A DNA stretch of 64,000 bases from Archangium violaceum (GTDB lineage Bacteria > Myxococcota > Myxococcia > Myxococcales > Myxococcaceae). This document shows, one piece after another, positions 8,354 to 17,548 of the stretch; within the stretch, counting starts at the first letter, position 1; each line of letters begins with the position of its first letter. The translations under genes and the position numbers were made by a program. The stretch spans positions 4,589,501-4,653,500 of the forward strand of contig NZ_CP069338.1 in assembly GCF_016859125.1 (NCBI RefSeq). Direction: 5' to 3'. The notes below the pieces were generated by a model. The model was given only the letters and a program-made list of their open reading frames with translations. It ran no database searches and was not told where the DNA came from.

Positions 8354-8923
8354 TCAGCGCTCCTTCCAGGTGAGGAGGTAGACCGTCCCCCCGTCCTCCT
8401 CGCGCACGATATTCGCCCGGGGTTCCTCCGCGCCGCTCACCCGCAGGAAGCTCACGAAGAGCGCCTCGGCGTAGCCCGGCGCGTCCAACACCGAGTTCAT
8501 CCACATCTCGTAGGCGGTGGGCCCCAGCTGCGTCAGCCGCACCTCGGTGTAGTTGTCCGAGGTCCGCAGCGCCTGCGTCATCTGGTGCACCGTGCGCCTC
8601 GGGCCGAGCAGCCGCAACAGCCTCAGCAGCGCGCGCCCCACCAGGGTCCGGCCGTAGCCCTCCAGGTGCGCCGCCGCCAACAGGCCGAAGGCCTCCTCGC
8701 GCGGCATCCCCGGGTACACCTCCTCGATGATGATGTGGAGGCAGTGCTTCCACTGGTCCACCGGGTAGGCCGGCAGCAGCGGCCGGTCCAGGTCCAGCCC
8801 CACCTGTCGCAGTCGGTTGCGCAGGCGAGGCGTCACCCGTCCACCCACTCCGTACCGGAGCAGGCCCTCCACCACCTGGACGAAGACCATCCGGTCTTCC
8901 TGCTTTACCTCGCGAGGTCGCAA
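8354..8923 (-). CDS. DUF2378 (TIGR02265) family protein, paralogue 1
   Basis: This 189-residue soluble protein matches the myxobacterial paralogous family DUF2378: FVQVVEGLLRYG..., LRQVGLDLDRPLLPAYP, YPGMPREEAF, LEGYGRTLVG, LLGPRRTVHQM and DNYTEVRLTQLG. Members are often about 180-200 residues and of unknown function; many myxobacterial genomes carry dozens. The start lies 11 bases after the esterase stop on the same strand, so the two form an operon. A second start at Met12 (8890) is possible. A more divergent paralogue is at 22125-22751. Confidence 0.8.
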   Translation of the reverse strand: MRPREVKQEDRMVFVQVVEGLLRYGVGGRVTPRLRNRLRQVGLDLDRPLLPAYPVDQWKHCLHIIIEEVYPGMPREEAFGLLAAAHLEGYGRTLVGRALLRLLRLLGPRRTVHQMTQALRTSDNYTEVRLTQLGPTAYEMWMNSVLDAPGYAEALFVSFLRVSGAEEPRANIVREEDGGTVYLLTWKER

Positions 8924-8933
8924 CCGCCCCTCT

Positions 8934-9707
8934 TCATCCGAGCAGCCAGTTCATCGCGAACGGTAGCCGCCGCTGCCAGTCGCGCTCGTGGTGGAGCCCG
9001 CCCGGCTCGAGCACCAGCGCCACCTCGTGGTCCGCGTACCCGAGCCCCTTGAGGTGGAAGTAGAAGTCGCGCGTGGCCTCGCCGTAGGGCATCGGGATGC
9101 CGCCCGGGTCGATCCACTCGTCCGCCCCCGCGTCCAGGTAGATGCGCGACCAGCGCCGGGTGTGGGTCGTCCAGTTCCGGAACATCTGGTACTCGCTCCA
9201 CATCACCGAGGGGGACAGCGCGCCGATGCGGCCGAACACCTCGGGGTACTTCCAGCCGAGGTACAGCGACATCAGCCCGCCCAGCGACGAGCCGATGATG
9301 GCCGTCCACTCGGCGCCCTGGCGCGTGCGGTAGACACTGTCGATGTACGGCTTGAGCGTCTCGACGACGAAGCGGGCATGGGCGTCGCCCCGGCCGCGCA
9401 CGTTGCCACGTGGCTCGTCCCACGGGGTGTACTCCTCGAGACGCCCGGGACCCGAGTCGATGCCCACGATGAGCCACGGCTCCCCCCGGCCCTCGCCCAC
9501 CAGGTGCTCCACCACGTGGTTGGCGCACCAGGTGTCGAAGACCGCCGACTCGGCATGCGCGAAGACGTTCTGCCCGTCGTGCATGAAGAGCACGGGGAAG
9601 GCGTGGTGGGGGGCCTGGTCGTACCCGTCCGGCGTGTAGATGCGCACGGTGCGGGTGAAGCCCTCCTGTGGAGAGGAGAAGTCTCGGATGATGTGGACGT
9701 GACCCAT
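8934..9707 (-). CDS. alpha/beta-hydrolase fold esterase (PF00756-like)
   Basis: The 257-residue protein has no signal peptide. It shows YTPDGYDQAPHHAFPVLFMHDGQN near the N-terminus, the nucleophile elbow IIGSSLGGLMSLYLG (Ser in GSSLGG), and a C-terminal GGLHHERDW supplying the likely catalytic His. These features match the putative esterase family related to Fes and acetylxylan esterases. Likely activity is hydrolysis of an ester in a small molecule or polysaccharide; the substrate is unknown. It is first in a two-gene unit with the DUF2378 gene. The 131 bases before the divergent HhH gene hold the promoters; no motif stands out. Confidence 0.75.
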   Translation of the reverse strand: MGHVHIIRDFSSPQEGFTRTVRIYTPDGYDQAPHHAFPVLFMHDGQNVFAHAESAVFDTWCANHVVEHLVGEGRGEPWLIVGIDSGPGRLEEYTPWDEPRGNVRGRGDAHARFVVETLKPYIDSVYRTRQGAEWTAIIGSSLGGLMSLYLGWKYPEVFGRIGALSPSVMWSEYQMFRNWTTHTRRWSRIYLDAGADEWIDPGGIPMPYGEATRDFYFHLKGLGYADHEVALVLEPGGLHHERDWQRRLPFAMNWLLG

Positions 9708-9838
9708 GGGCGGGCGCCGGAGAACGGCGGGGTCGAACGATAGTCAGCCCCGCGGTCCCGGCCAACTCCCCCGCGTCCCGGTCCGCGTCCTGGATGGGCC
9801 GTCCCCGTCCGGGACACCTCGGAGGTGGGGTCCCCGAG

Positions 9839-11986
9839 GTGTCCTCGCTGGTCTCCTTCGTGCAGGGCGCCCGCGCCGTGCGACGTGCCTGCCCGCTTAC
9901 CCTGCTGATGACCGCTTTCCTCCTCCTCGTCGCGCCGGACGCGCGCGCCGAGCCCTACGATGTCGAGCTCTCCATCGACGACGAGACGGACCTCCGCGTG
10001 CTGTACGAGGACGGTGTCCTCTCGGAAGAGGAATTCGAGACGCTGCGGGAGTTGCTGCGCACCGGCGTGGAGCCGCGCACCGCCTCGCGTGAGGTGCTGT
10101 ACGCGCTGCCGGGCCTCACGTGGGCACAGGTGGACGCGCTCCTCGCGTACCGGGAGCGGGTGGGGGGCTCCTTCGCGCCGGAGGAGTTGGTGGAGGCCGG
10201 GGTGCTCACCGCGGAGGAGCTCCGCCGGTTGCGGCCCTTCCTCGCCGGAGAGGAGCGCGGGGAGGGGACGCTCTCCGGCCGCGTGCGCCTGCTGAGCGCG
10301 TATGGCGCGGCGGATGCGCTGGTGCCTCCCGTCCTGCTCCAGGCCCGGGTGGACGGGCCGCTGGGGCTGCGGGGCGGGGGCGTTCTCTCGCTCACCCGGC
10401 GTCGCCTGGACTCCGTGCGCTACGACTCGCGCCGCCGTGCCCTGGTGGCCGAGCTCCCCAGCGCCGCGCTCCAACTGCCGAAGCTCCATGTGCGGTGGGA
10501 GGGCGAGCACGCGTCGGTGCTGGTGGGAACGTACCGGTTGGGTTTCGGGCAGCGGCTCACCCTCGACACCACGGGCCAGCCCGCACCCGACGGTTTCGTC
10601 CCCGACGATGGATTCCGCGCGCCCGGTGGCTCCGAGCGGCGCTGCATGTTGACGGGGACGGGGGCCTGCTCGGACGCGAGTGAGCAGGGGCGCGTCACTC
10701 CGGACTTCGGGTGGACGGAGGGTTTTCGCGGCGTGGTGGGCACCGTGCACGGGCAGGTGGAGGGCGTGGCGCTGTCGCTCACGGGCTTCGGCTCGTACCA
10801 GTCGCGCGACCTCTCCCAGTACGAGCTGTTCGACACGAAGACCCGCGAGGCTCCGGACGTGCTCGCCGTGCTCCCCGGGAAGCAGGTGCCCGGAGCCGCG
10901 CGCTTCGTCTCGCGCACCCTGCCAGATGTCTTCCACGAGCTGGCCGGAGGTGGCCACCTCACCGTGGGTTTCTCACCGCGCGCCCGCGTGGGGCTGACGG
11001 GCTGGGGCGCCTGGCCCGTGTGGGCGGTGGAGGGCGTGTCGCTCGATTTCAAGGAGAGTGCCCGCTACCCCGGGGGGGGTGCTCCTGGCGCGGTGGGGGT
11101 GGACGCCGCGTGGGGTGCCGGTCCGGTGGACCTCTTCTTCGAGGGCGCGCGTGGTTTCTCGGGCCCGCCCGGGGCAGGGGGCGGTTTCGGAGCCGTTCAG
11201 CGTTCCGTGCTCGGTGACAGGCGCCGGGAGCTGGAGCTGACGCTGCGCTACTACGGGCGCGGCTTCGACAATCCCTACAGCCGGGCCGTCTCGGGCCCCG
11301 ATGAGTCCGAGGGCCTGCGCGCGAGCAATGAGATGGGGGCCCGGTTGCGCTACCTCCACCGGACGGCGGACGGGGCGTGGCGCCTGGTGGGGCGGGTGGA
11401 TGTGTGGACGCAGCCTCCCGGAGGCGAGTCGTCTGGCGTTGCCCACCTGGGGACCTCCGTCCGGGTGGATTCCGTGGGCGTGCCGGAGCTCCAGCCCTCG
11501 GTGTGGGTGGAGCATCGCAACAAGGACCTCGGGCGGAACGGGCCCGGGCTGTGCTTCGCGGGAGACGCCACCTGTGCCGGCGAGCAGTATCGCCTCGCGG
11601 GCCGGGTGCGGCTCGCGCCCTTCGAGAGTCTGGCGCTGGCCGTGCAGTACCAGCACACGTGGGTGGGCAGTCGTCAGCGCCCCGAGAGCTTTCAGCAGGA
11701 CGGCCGTGCCCTGTTGGATGTCCTCTTCCGGCCGCTGCCGTCGCTGCGCCTGCACGGACGCGCGAGCTGGCAGGACGAGGACCTCTCGGAGAACACCCGG
11801 CTCACGCAGACGCTGCGCACCTCGCTGGAGGTGGCCTGGGCTCTCGAGCGTGGGCCCGGCCTGCGTGCCCGGTACGAGTTCGCGCTGGATTTGAAGGCAC
11901 CCGTGGGCTCGCGCACTCCTCCCGAGCCCCCTCAACACCTCTTCCGGCTGGAGCTGGAAGGCCGTTTCCCATGGAGTCGACCTTGA
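9839..11986 (+). CDS. exported helix-hairpin-helix protein with beta-rich (outer-membrane barrel-like) body
   Basis: The product has ~715 residues. The GTG start at 9839 gives a normal signal peptide ending VAPDARA|EP; an ATG at 9794 would add 15 residues. Residues 80-136 (PRTASREVLYALPGL and a second LTAEELRRLRPFL unit) form tandem ComEA-like HhH motifs, which normally bind DNA backbone without sequence preference. The remaining ~570 residues alternate short amphipathic strands with Gly/Asp-rich turns and have paired Cys (RRCMLTGTGAC, LCFAGDATC), like an outer-membrane barrel. It overlaps the next gene by 16 bases. DNA binding at the cell surface is inferred. Confidence 0.7.
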   Translation: MSSLVSFVQGARAVRRACPLTLLMTAFLLLVAPDARAEPYDVELSIDDETDLRVLYEDGVLSEEEFETLRELLRTGVEPRTASREVLYALPGLTWAQVDALLAYRERVGGSFAPEELVEAGVLTAEELRRLRPFLAGEERGEGTLSGRVRLLSAYGAADALVPPVLLQARVDGPLGLRGGGVLSLTRRRLDSVRYDSRRRALVAELPSAALQLPKLHVRWEGEHASVLVGTYRLGFGQRLTLDTTGQPAPDGFVPDDGFRAPGGSERRCMLTGTGACSDASEQGRVTPDFGWTEGFRGVVGTVHGQVEGVALSLTGFGSYQSRDLSQYELFDTKTREAPDVLAVLPGKQVPGAARFVSRTLPDVFHELAGGGHLTVGFSPRARVGLTGWGAWPVWAVEGVSLDFKESARYPGGGAPGAVGVDAAWGAGPVDLFFEGARGFSGPPGAGGGFGAVQRSVLGDRRRELELTLRYYGRGFDNPYSRAVSGPDESEGLRASNEMGARLRYLHRTADGAWRLVGRVDVWTQPPGGESSGVAHLGTSVRVDSVGVPELQPSVWVEHRNKDLGRNGPGLCFAGDATCAGEQYRLAGRVRLAPFESLALAVQYQHTWVGSRQRPESFQQDGRALLDVLFRPLPSLRLHGRASWQDEDLSENTRLTQTLRTSLEVAWALERGPGLRARYEFALDLKAPVGSRTPPEPPQHLFRLELEGRFPWSRP

Positions 11987-13191
11987 AGAGAGTCATACCC
12001 CTTCGTTGTCTTGCCTTGCCCCTGGTGCTCGTGAGTGGCGCCTGTGGTCTTTCGCTCGGTGACGTGGAGCCCGCCTGTGAAGGCTGGCGGCCCGGAGACG
12101 TCGTCCTCACCGAGCTCCTGCCGGACCCCGAGGGCGCGGACACCGGGCAGGAGTGGATGGAGCTCCACAACCCCGGGCGCTCGGCGGTGGATTTGCGGGG
12201 GCTCCTGCTCTACTCGGCGCGTGCGGACGGCTCGCAGGAGCGGGCGTATCTCTTCGAGTCCTCCGTGCCGGTGGATGCGCGGGGATATGTGGTGCTCGGG
12301 GACGTGCGCTCGGACTCGCTGCCCGCCCATGTGAGTCATTCGTACGGCGATGTCCTGGGCTCCCTGGGGAACTCGGGCGGGCTCGTGGGTCTGCGTTGTG
12401 GAGATGTCGTCGTGGACGAGGTGCGCTACCTGGGGCCGACCCGTCCCGGTGTGGGGCGCATCTACGACGGGAGGCTCGTCCCGGACTCGACGGACAATGA
12501 TGAGCCGGGCCGGTGGTGTGATGCGCCTCCTGTTCCGGACGGTGGCACCCGGACGAGCCCCGGCGCCGCGAACCCGGCCTGCGCGGAGCCGCTCGGAGGC
12601 GCGGATGGTGGAGTGTCCGGCGACGCGGGCGTGTCCTCGAGTACGTGTCTGTCCTCGCGCACGGGGTCGGTCCGGAGCCTGTCTCGTCCGCGTCCGGGTG
12701 ACGTGCTCCTCACCGAGGTCATGGCCGATCCGAAGGCCGTGGCGGATGTCTCGGGGGAGTGGGTGGAGGTGTATGCCTTTCGCGATGTGGACCTCAATGG
12801 CGTGACGCTCGCGAACGAGGGGAGTGGTCGGACCCTGCTCGGTGACTCGAGGTGCCTGGAGGTGAGGGCGGGGACCCATGTGGTGCTCGCGCGGAGCGCC
12901 GATTCCGCGGCCAATGGGGGATTGCCTTCCGTGCTGGGGACCTTCTCGTTTGGCTTGAGCAACAGCGAGGGGTTTCATGCGCTCCGGTTGCTCCTGGATG
13001 GCACCCTGCTCGACGAGGTGTCCTGGACGAGCGCCGCGACTCCCGGTGTGTCCCGTCAGCTCGACCCGGCTCGCAGGGACCCCACGCGCAACGATGCGGC
13101 GGAGAGCTTCTGTCCGACGCCCAGGGACTTTCGTTTCGGCCTGGGAGATTGGGGCACCCCTGGCGCGGAGAACCGTCCATGCGTTCCGTGA
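11971..13191 (+). CDS. lipoprotein with two lamin-tail domains
   Basis: The 406-residue product begins with a lipoprotein signal (MESTLKRVIPLRCLALPLVL then VSGAC, Cys25). Two immunoglobulin-like lamin-tail domains follow: PGDVVLTELLPDPEG...QEWMELHNPG at about 41-165 and PGDVLLTEVMADPKA...GEWVEVYA at about 245-370. A Gly/Asp/Ser linker joins them. Lamin-tail domains occur in secreted bacterial proteins, often with nucleases, where they are thought to bind DNA or the envelope. The ATG at 11971 lies inside the end of the HhH gene, and the stop lies inside the nuclease gene. The three are therefore translationally coupled. Confidence 0.75.
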   Translation: MESTLKRVIPLRCLALPLVLVSGACGLSLGDVEPACEGWRPGDVVLTELLPDPEGADTGQEWMELHNPGRSAVDLRGLLLYSARADGSQERAYLFESSVPVDARGYVVLGDVRSDSLPAHVSHSYGDVLGSLGNSGGLVGLRCGDVVVDEVRYLGPTRPGVGRIYDGRLVPDSTDNDEPGRWCDAPPVPDGGTRTSPGAANPACAEPLGGADGGVSGDAGVSSSTCLSSRTGSVRSLSRPRPGDVLLTEVMADPKAVADVSGEWVEVYAFRDVDLNGVTLANEGSGRTLLGDSRCLEVRAGTHVVLARSADSAANGGLPSVLGTFSFGLSNSEGFHALRLLLDGTLLDEVSWTSAATPGVSRQLDPARRDPTRNDAAESFCPTPRDFRFGLGDWGTPGAENRPCVP

Positions 13192-13679
13192 GTGGCTGGC
13201 GGGTGCTCTTCGTCGCGCTCGGGTGGGTGCTCATCGTCCTGTGCGCGTGCGGCTCGGAGTCCGCCTGTGGCCCGGGCGCCGGCGTGGTGTCGAGGGTCGT
13301 GGATGGTGACACCCTCGTGCTCCAGAGCGGTGAGCGCGTGCGCTACCTGCTCGTAGACACTCCGGAGAGCACGGGTGGCAAGCACGAGTGTTTCGGCTCC
13401 CAGGCCCGCGACTTCAACCGCTCCCTCGTCGAGGGCCGCCACGTGCGGCTGGAGTACGGCGAGGCGTGTACCGACCGCTATGGGCGGCTGCTCGCGTATG
13501 TGAGCGTGGATGGTCGCGAGGTGAATTCCCTGCTCGCTCGGGAGGGATATGCCTGTGTCCTCTACGTGGCTCCGGCGGGTGGCTCCCGGCGCTCCGAGTT
13601 CGAGGCGCTCGAGTCCTCCGCCCGGCGCGCCGGCCGCGGAATGTGGGGCGCGTGCTCCTCCGTCCCGTGTGCCCGGTGA
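13179..13679 (+). CDS. thermonuclease (SNase-like) lipoprotein
   Basis: The 166-residue product has a signal peptide with lipobox LCAC (Cys24) and a staphylococcal-nuclease fold. SNase catalytic residues are conserved: Asp42 and Asp44 in VVDGDT, Arg55, Asp60 and Glu63 in VRYLLVDTPE, and Arg103 in DRYGRLLAYV. Four or more Cys suggest disulfides in the periplasm or outside the cell. Expected activity is Ca2+-dependent cleavage of DNA and RNA. The gene overlaps the lamin-tail gene by 13 bases and ends the operon. A membrane-tethered nuclease beside two probable DNA-binding surface proteins suggests processing of extracellular DNA. Confidence 0.85.
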   Translation: MRSVSGWRVLFVALGWVLIVLCACGSESACGPGAGVVSRVVDGDTLVLQSGERVRYLLVDTPESTGGKHECFGSQARDFNRSLVEGRHVRLEYGEACTDRYGRLLAYVSVDGREVNSLLAREGYACVLYVAPAGGSRRSEFEALESSARRAGRGMWGACSSVPCAR

Positions 13680-13758
13680 GGCGCGCGCTTCGGCATTCGC
13701 TTGATCAGTGCTTCACCGGGTAATTGGGAATTACCGTGGAACGACAGGTGACAGACAC

Positions 13759-15136
13759 ATGTTCCATTCAGCGATGACCGTGATCGCGCGGGTGCTCATT
13801 GGCGTCCTTTCCTTGCGGCTTTGCGCTGCCTGCACCGGGCTCGAGGAGGAGGTGATTCCCGCGGCTCCCGAGGAGGCCGCTCGAACGGAGACGCTGTACG
13901 CGGGGCCCGCCATCACGCTGTGCTCCGATGCCTCCCGGACCCCCATCTCTCCGGTTCGCATCGAGATCGACCCGCAGCCCCGGGCCTCCAACTCGACCTG
14001 CGCCGCCGATAGTTTGTCTTCGTACCTCTTGAACAGTCCGGGCAAGGTGGTCCCGAACTTCAATGCGACGGGCTCGCAGACGAAGAGCTTCGTCAGCAGT
14101 GATTTCAATCAGCACCTGCTCCAGTCCAGGGTCTGCTCGCGTGATGTCGAGGTCACGACCTGGATGACCTACGGACGGCTCTTCCTCCGGCTCACCCCGG
14201 ATGGAAGCGCCATCTACCTGCGGCATGCCCGGGCGGGAACCGGAAGCCTGGAGGTGGGAATCGTCAAGAACATCGACGGCGCGAAGGGTCTGCCCGAGAA
14301 GACCTATCGCTTGAAGGTCATCAGCGACCTCGCCAGCAAGCTGCCGGGATACAGCTCCTCGGACTCCGAGAAGACCTTTACCTTCGGCACGAGCGGCTTC
14401 GATATCTACTTGAAGTACAACCAGCAGGAGATCCTGCGGCTCCGGGACTACCGTCACACGCGCTCGGGCAGTGTCGCCTTCAAGGGCATCTTCCCGACGG
14501 ATGGTCTCTGGAAGACCCGGATCGATCATCTGCAGAGCAGGCCAGGGTGCCGTGAGCACCTCGAATGGTGCCGAGAGCGTCTGGGCCGAGCGGGTCGACG
14601 TGGTGATGACGGAAGGGTTGAAGATCTACGTGCAGTGGATGTTCCAGTGGGCCGACTCCAGCGGGGGAGGGTGTATCGATTGCACCGTGGGCAGCCCCAT
14701 CCTCCTCCATGGCTTCGAGGCGTTCCGGAGTGCGAACGTCCAGTTCATCCGGGCCCGGGGTCTCAACGCGACGTTCGCCTTGAACACCTACATCCAGGGG
14801 GATCATCCGTACTTGAGCCAGGGAGGGCGGATCGAGAACCTCACCATGGTTCAGCGCGGGTACATCAACGAGCGCCATGACTCCTTGATGGGGATCAACA
14901 TCAACGAGAAGAACGCCAACGTGACCGTGGTGGGCGGCTCCTACTCCGCCCCCGATTACTGGCCAGGATCGGATCGTCACGGCGCTCAGGGGCTGAACTC
15001 CACCGGGCGCAATACGACCGTCGAGGATTTCTCCGTCACCGGCACGAGCGACTTCTGGGGCAACATCAACATCAGTGACGGCGTGGTCCGGCGGTGCTCC
15101 GCCGCGGTCATCAAGGCTCCTCGGATCGAGAACTGA
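13759..15136 (+). pseudogene. frameshifted beta-helix lipoprotein
   Basis: The gene starts with a lipoprotein signal (MFHSAMTVIARVLIGVLSLR, then LCAAC). The frame reads sensibly to about 14540 (RIDHLQ). It then turns Arg/Gly/His-rich, while the +1 frame continues as good coding sequence to 15136 (SNGAESVWAERVDVV..., LNTYIQGDHPYLSQGG, ISDGVVRRCSAAV). Joined, the product is about 455 residues. The second half has the short repeated strands of a right-handed parallel beta-helix, as in pectate-lyase-like surface proteins. Either a base was lost in the genome or the sequence has an indel near 14525-14550. A ligand or carbohydrate substrate cannot be predicted. Confidence 0.65.
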
Positions 15137-15203
15137 GCCGTGCTGAGCCGTGGCTTGTCCGCGAGGTCCTCGGCACTGCTTCCGAGTGGCTCACGGGGGC
15201 GAC

Positions 15204-15241
15204 TACCCTCACCCCCCGCCCTCTCCCAGGGGGAGAGGGGG
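15204..15241. repeat. REP-like palindromic repeat, copy 3
   Basis: CCCTCACCCCCC, then CCCTCTCCC-ag-GGGGAGAGGG. It lies in the gap between the beta-helix gene and the MscS gene. Confidence 0.9.
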
Positions 15242-15315
15242 CATGCGCAACCCTCCTTCCTCCCTGTCCAGGGGGCCTTGCTCTTCTGATATTTATTTTG
15301 AGGTCAAAATAGCTT

Positions 15316-17001
15316 ATGCGGACCCCCATGATGCATCGATACCTCGCCCTCCTGTCGCTGCTCCTGCTGGTGGTCCCGTCCACCGGCCTCGCGCTCAACG
15401 CGCTCAACGAAGGGCTCGGTGAGCCTCCGCCCGAGGTGGATCGCCGCACACCCTCGGCCACCGTGGCGGGCTTCCTGGAGGCCACGCACGCCCGGGACGT
15501 CACGCGCATGCCGCACTACCTGTGGCTGTCCCACCTGCCGAAGGAGAAGCAGCGCGCCGAGGGCGAACGGCTCGCGCTGCGGTTGATGTTCGTGGTGGAC
15601 CGCGCGCTGTGGTTCGACTTCTCCCGCATCAGCCATGATCCGCAGGGGGACCCGGCGGATGCGCTCTACGACTCGGTCGGGCAGATTCCGCTCGGCCAGG
15701 GGCAGCGGGACATCCGGCTGCGCAAGGTGAGCGGGCCCGATGGGGCTTCCCTCTGGGTCTTCAGCGAGGACACGGTGCGCGCCATCGACGCGCTCTTCGC
15801 GCAACACGGCTCGCCGATGTTGGAGGTGCTGCCTCCCTTCCTCTTCGCGCGCCCGTTCTGGATCCTGGAGTTGTGGCAGTGGCTGGGGCTCGTGCTGGGA
15901 GTGGGCGCGGTGGCGCTGGCGAGCCGGGTGCTGGAGCAGTGGAGCTTGCGCCTGGGCAAGCGCGCCGCGAGCTTCACGAAGTCCGGCTGGGATGATCAGG
16001 TGTTCGCGGCCGGCGAGGGCCCGGTGCGCTACGCCCTCTTCTCGGTGCTGGGGGCCCTGGGTTCGCGGGCGTTGCTGCTCCCGCCTCCGGCGCAGCGGTG
16101 GGTGGACGTGGTCGCGCACTCGCTGGCCCTGGTGGCGGTGGCGTGGTTCGTCCTGCGCTTCGTCAAGCTGTCCGCCCGCTTCATCGAGCAGAAGGTGGTC
16201 AGCGAGTCCGGCGCCGACGTGGGGCGGGTGAGGGGCCTGCGCACCCAGCTCGTGGTGATGCGGCGCATCGTCGAGGCGGCCACCTATGTCATCGCCATCT
16301 CCCTGCTGCTGTTGCAGTTCGAGGCGGTGCGCAATGTGGGCGTGTCGTTGCTCGCCTCGGCCGGTATCGCGGGCCTCGTCATCGGCCTCGCGGCGCAGAA
16401 GTCCATCTCCACGCTGCTCGGCGGCATCCAGCTCTCCATCACCCAGCCGGTGCGCATCGGCGACACCGTCATCGTGGAGAACGAGTGGGGGTGGATCGAG
16501 GAGATCACCCTCACCTATGTGGTCGTGAAGGTGTGGGACCTGCGGCGGCTGGTGGTGCCGATGAGCCACTTCCTCGACAAGCCCTTCCAGAACTGGAGCA
16601 AGGTGTCGCCGGAGCTGCTCGGCACCGTGGAGGTGTACGCGGACTACAGGACGAACGTGGACGCGGTGCGGGCCGAGCTCGTGCGCATCCTCCACGACGA
16701 GGGCCGCGAGCTGTGGGATGGCAAGGCGCAGGGCGTGCAGGTGACGAATTGCAGCGAGCGGACGATGACGCTGCGCGCACTGGTGAGCGCGTCGGACGCG
16801 GGCAAGGCGTTCGACCTGCGCTGCATCGTGCGCGAGAAGCTCATCGCCTTCCTCCAGCAGCAGCCGCAGGGCCTGCCGGTGCTGCGCGCCGAGACCAGTC
16901 TCGTCTCGGACGCTGCGGTGTCTGTCGGAAGTCAGGCGCTCGCCGCGTCCACGGGCAGGCCGGGGGAGAACGTGCTGGTCCCGGCCCCTCGGCCCAGGTA
17001 G
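15316..17001 (+). CDS. MscS-family mechanosensitive channel
   Basis: The 561-residue product has a cleavable signal peptide (to about residue 25) and a ~140-residue periplasmic domain. Four or five transmembrane helices follow from about 180 to 370, then the MscS signature GIAGLVIGLAAQKSISTLLG (pore helix TM3). The beta domain (QPVRIGDTVIVENEWGWIEE, LVVPMSHFLDKPFQNWS) and a cytoplasmic cage domain complete the protein. It is larger than E. coli MscS and resembles periplasmic-domain members. Expected role is release of solutes on hypo-osmotic shock. An in-frame ATG at 15331 is an alternative start. A REP-like element follows the stop. Confidence 0.9.
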   Translation: MRTPMMHRYLALLSLLLLVVPSTGLALNALNEGLGEPPPEVDRRTPSATVAGFLEATHARDVTRMPHYLWLSHLPKEKQRAEGERLALRLMFVVDRALWFDFSRISHDPQGDPADALYDSVGQIPLGQGQRDIRLRKVSGPDGASLWVFSEDTVRAIDALFAQHGSPMLEVLPPFLFARPFWILELWQWLGLVLGVGAVALASRVLEQWSLRLGKRAASFTKSGWDDQVFAAGEGPVRYALFSVLGALGSRALLLPPPAQRWVDVVAHSLALVAVAWFVLRFVKLSARFIEQKVVSESGADVGRVRGLRTQLVVMRRIVEAATYVIAISLLLLQFEAVRNVGVSLLASAGIAGLVIGLAAQKSISTLLGGIQLSITQPVRIGDTVIVENEWGWIEEITLTYVVVKVWDLRRLVVPMSHFLDKPFQNWSKVSPELLGTVEVYADYRTNVDAVRAELVRILHDEGRELWDGKAQGVQVTNCSERTMTLRALVSASDAGKAFDLRCIVREKLIAFLQQQPQGLPVLRAETSLVSDAAVSVGSQALAASTGRPGENVLVPAPRPR

Positions 17002-17006
17002 GTGAA

Positions 17007-17043
17007 GACCCTCACCCCCCGCCCTCTCCCAGAGGGAGAGGGA
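17007..17043. repeat. REP-like palindromic repeat, copy 4
   Basis: CCCTCACCCCCC, then arms 17022-17030 and 17034-17042. It fills most of the 45-base gap between the convergent MscS and 17047-17535 genes and could act as a bidirectional terminator. Confidence 0.9.
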
Positions 17044-17046
17044 GCT

Positions 17047-17535
17047 TCATTGCCTCGACAGCAGGGCGTCGAGCCCTGGCGTCTCCCGGGATAGGGCGGC
17101 GAGCTGGGCCTCGGTGAGCCGCAGCTCGCGGAGCTCCTGCTTCAGGTCTCCCCGTAGCAACTCGGGGTAGCTCGCCGCCGCTTCGGATATGTCCTCGCCC
17201 TGTGCCCGTGCGCTCGCCAGTGCCTCGCGCAGGTGGAAGGCCATCAGGAAACGGGTGAGCTTCTCCACCCGCTCCTGTTCGAGCCCCAGTTCTCCCCCAA
17301 GCCTCCGGGAGAGCTGCCGCGCCGCCTCGTCATCGAGCCGCAGGAGCCGGCCGGTGGAGTCGACGGGCGACGCTCGCGCCTGTCCCTCCGCAGGTGTCGC
17401 CGCTCCGGCTCCGGCGGAGCTCGCCTCCAGCGAGGCCAGGCGCGCCTCCAGGCGATACACGTGGACTCCAAGCAGTACGCCCACGGCGAGGAGCGCCACG
17501 GACGCCAGCATCCAGATGGAGCGACCCGGGTTCAT
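17047..17535 (-). CDS. small membrane-anchored coiled-coil protein, unknown function
   Basis: This 162-residue protein starts at MNPGRSIWMLAS. It has one N-terminal transmembrane helix (about 7-26), a short coiled coil (VYRLEARLASLEA), an Ala/Gly/Pro linker and a helical C-terminal domain (about 70-160). No known family was recognised. The start lies 13 bases after the stop of the secreted lectin gene on the same strand, so the two are probably co-expressed. It may help export or anchor that protein. Confidence 0.6.
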   Translation of the reverse strand: MNPGRSIWMLASVALLAVGVLLGVHVYRLEARLASLEASSAGAGAATPAEGQARASPVDSTGRLLRLDDEAARQLSRRLGGELGLEQERVEKLTRFLMAFHLREALASARAQGEDISEAAASYPELLRGDLKQELRELRLTEAQLAALSRETPGLDALLSRQ

Positions 17536-17548
17536 CCCTGTCTCCGCC

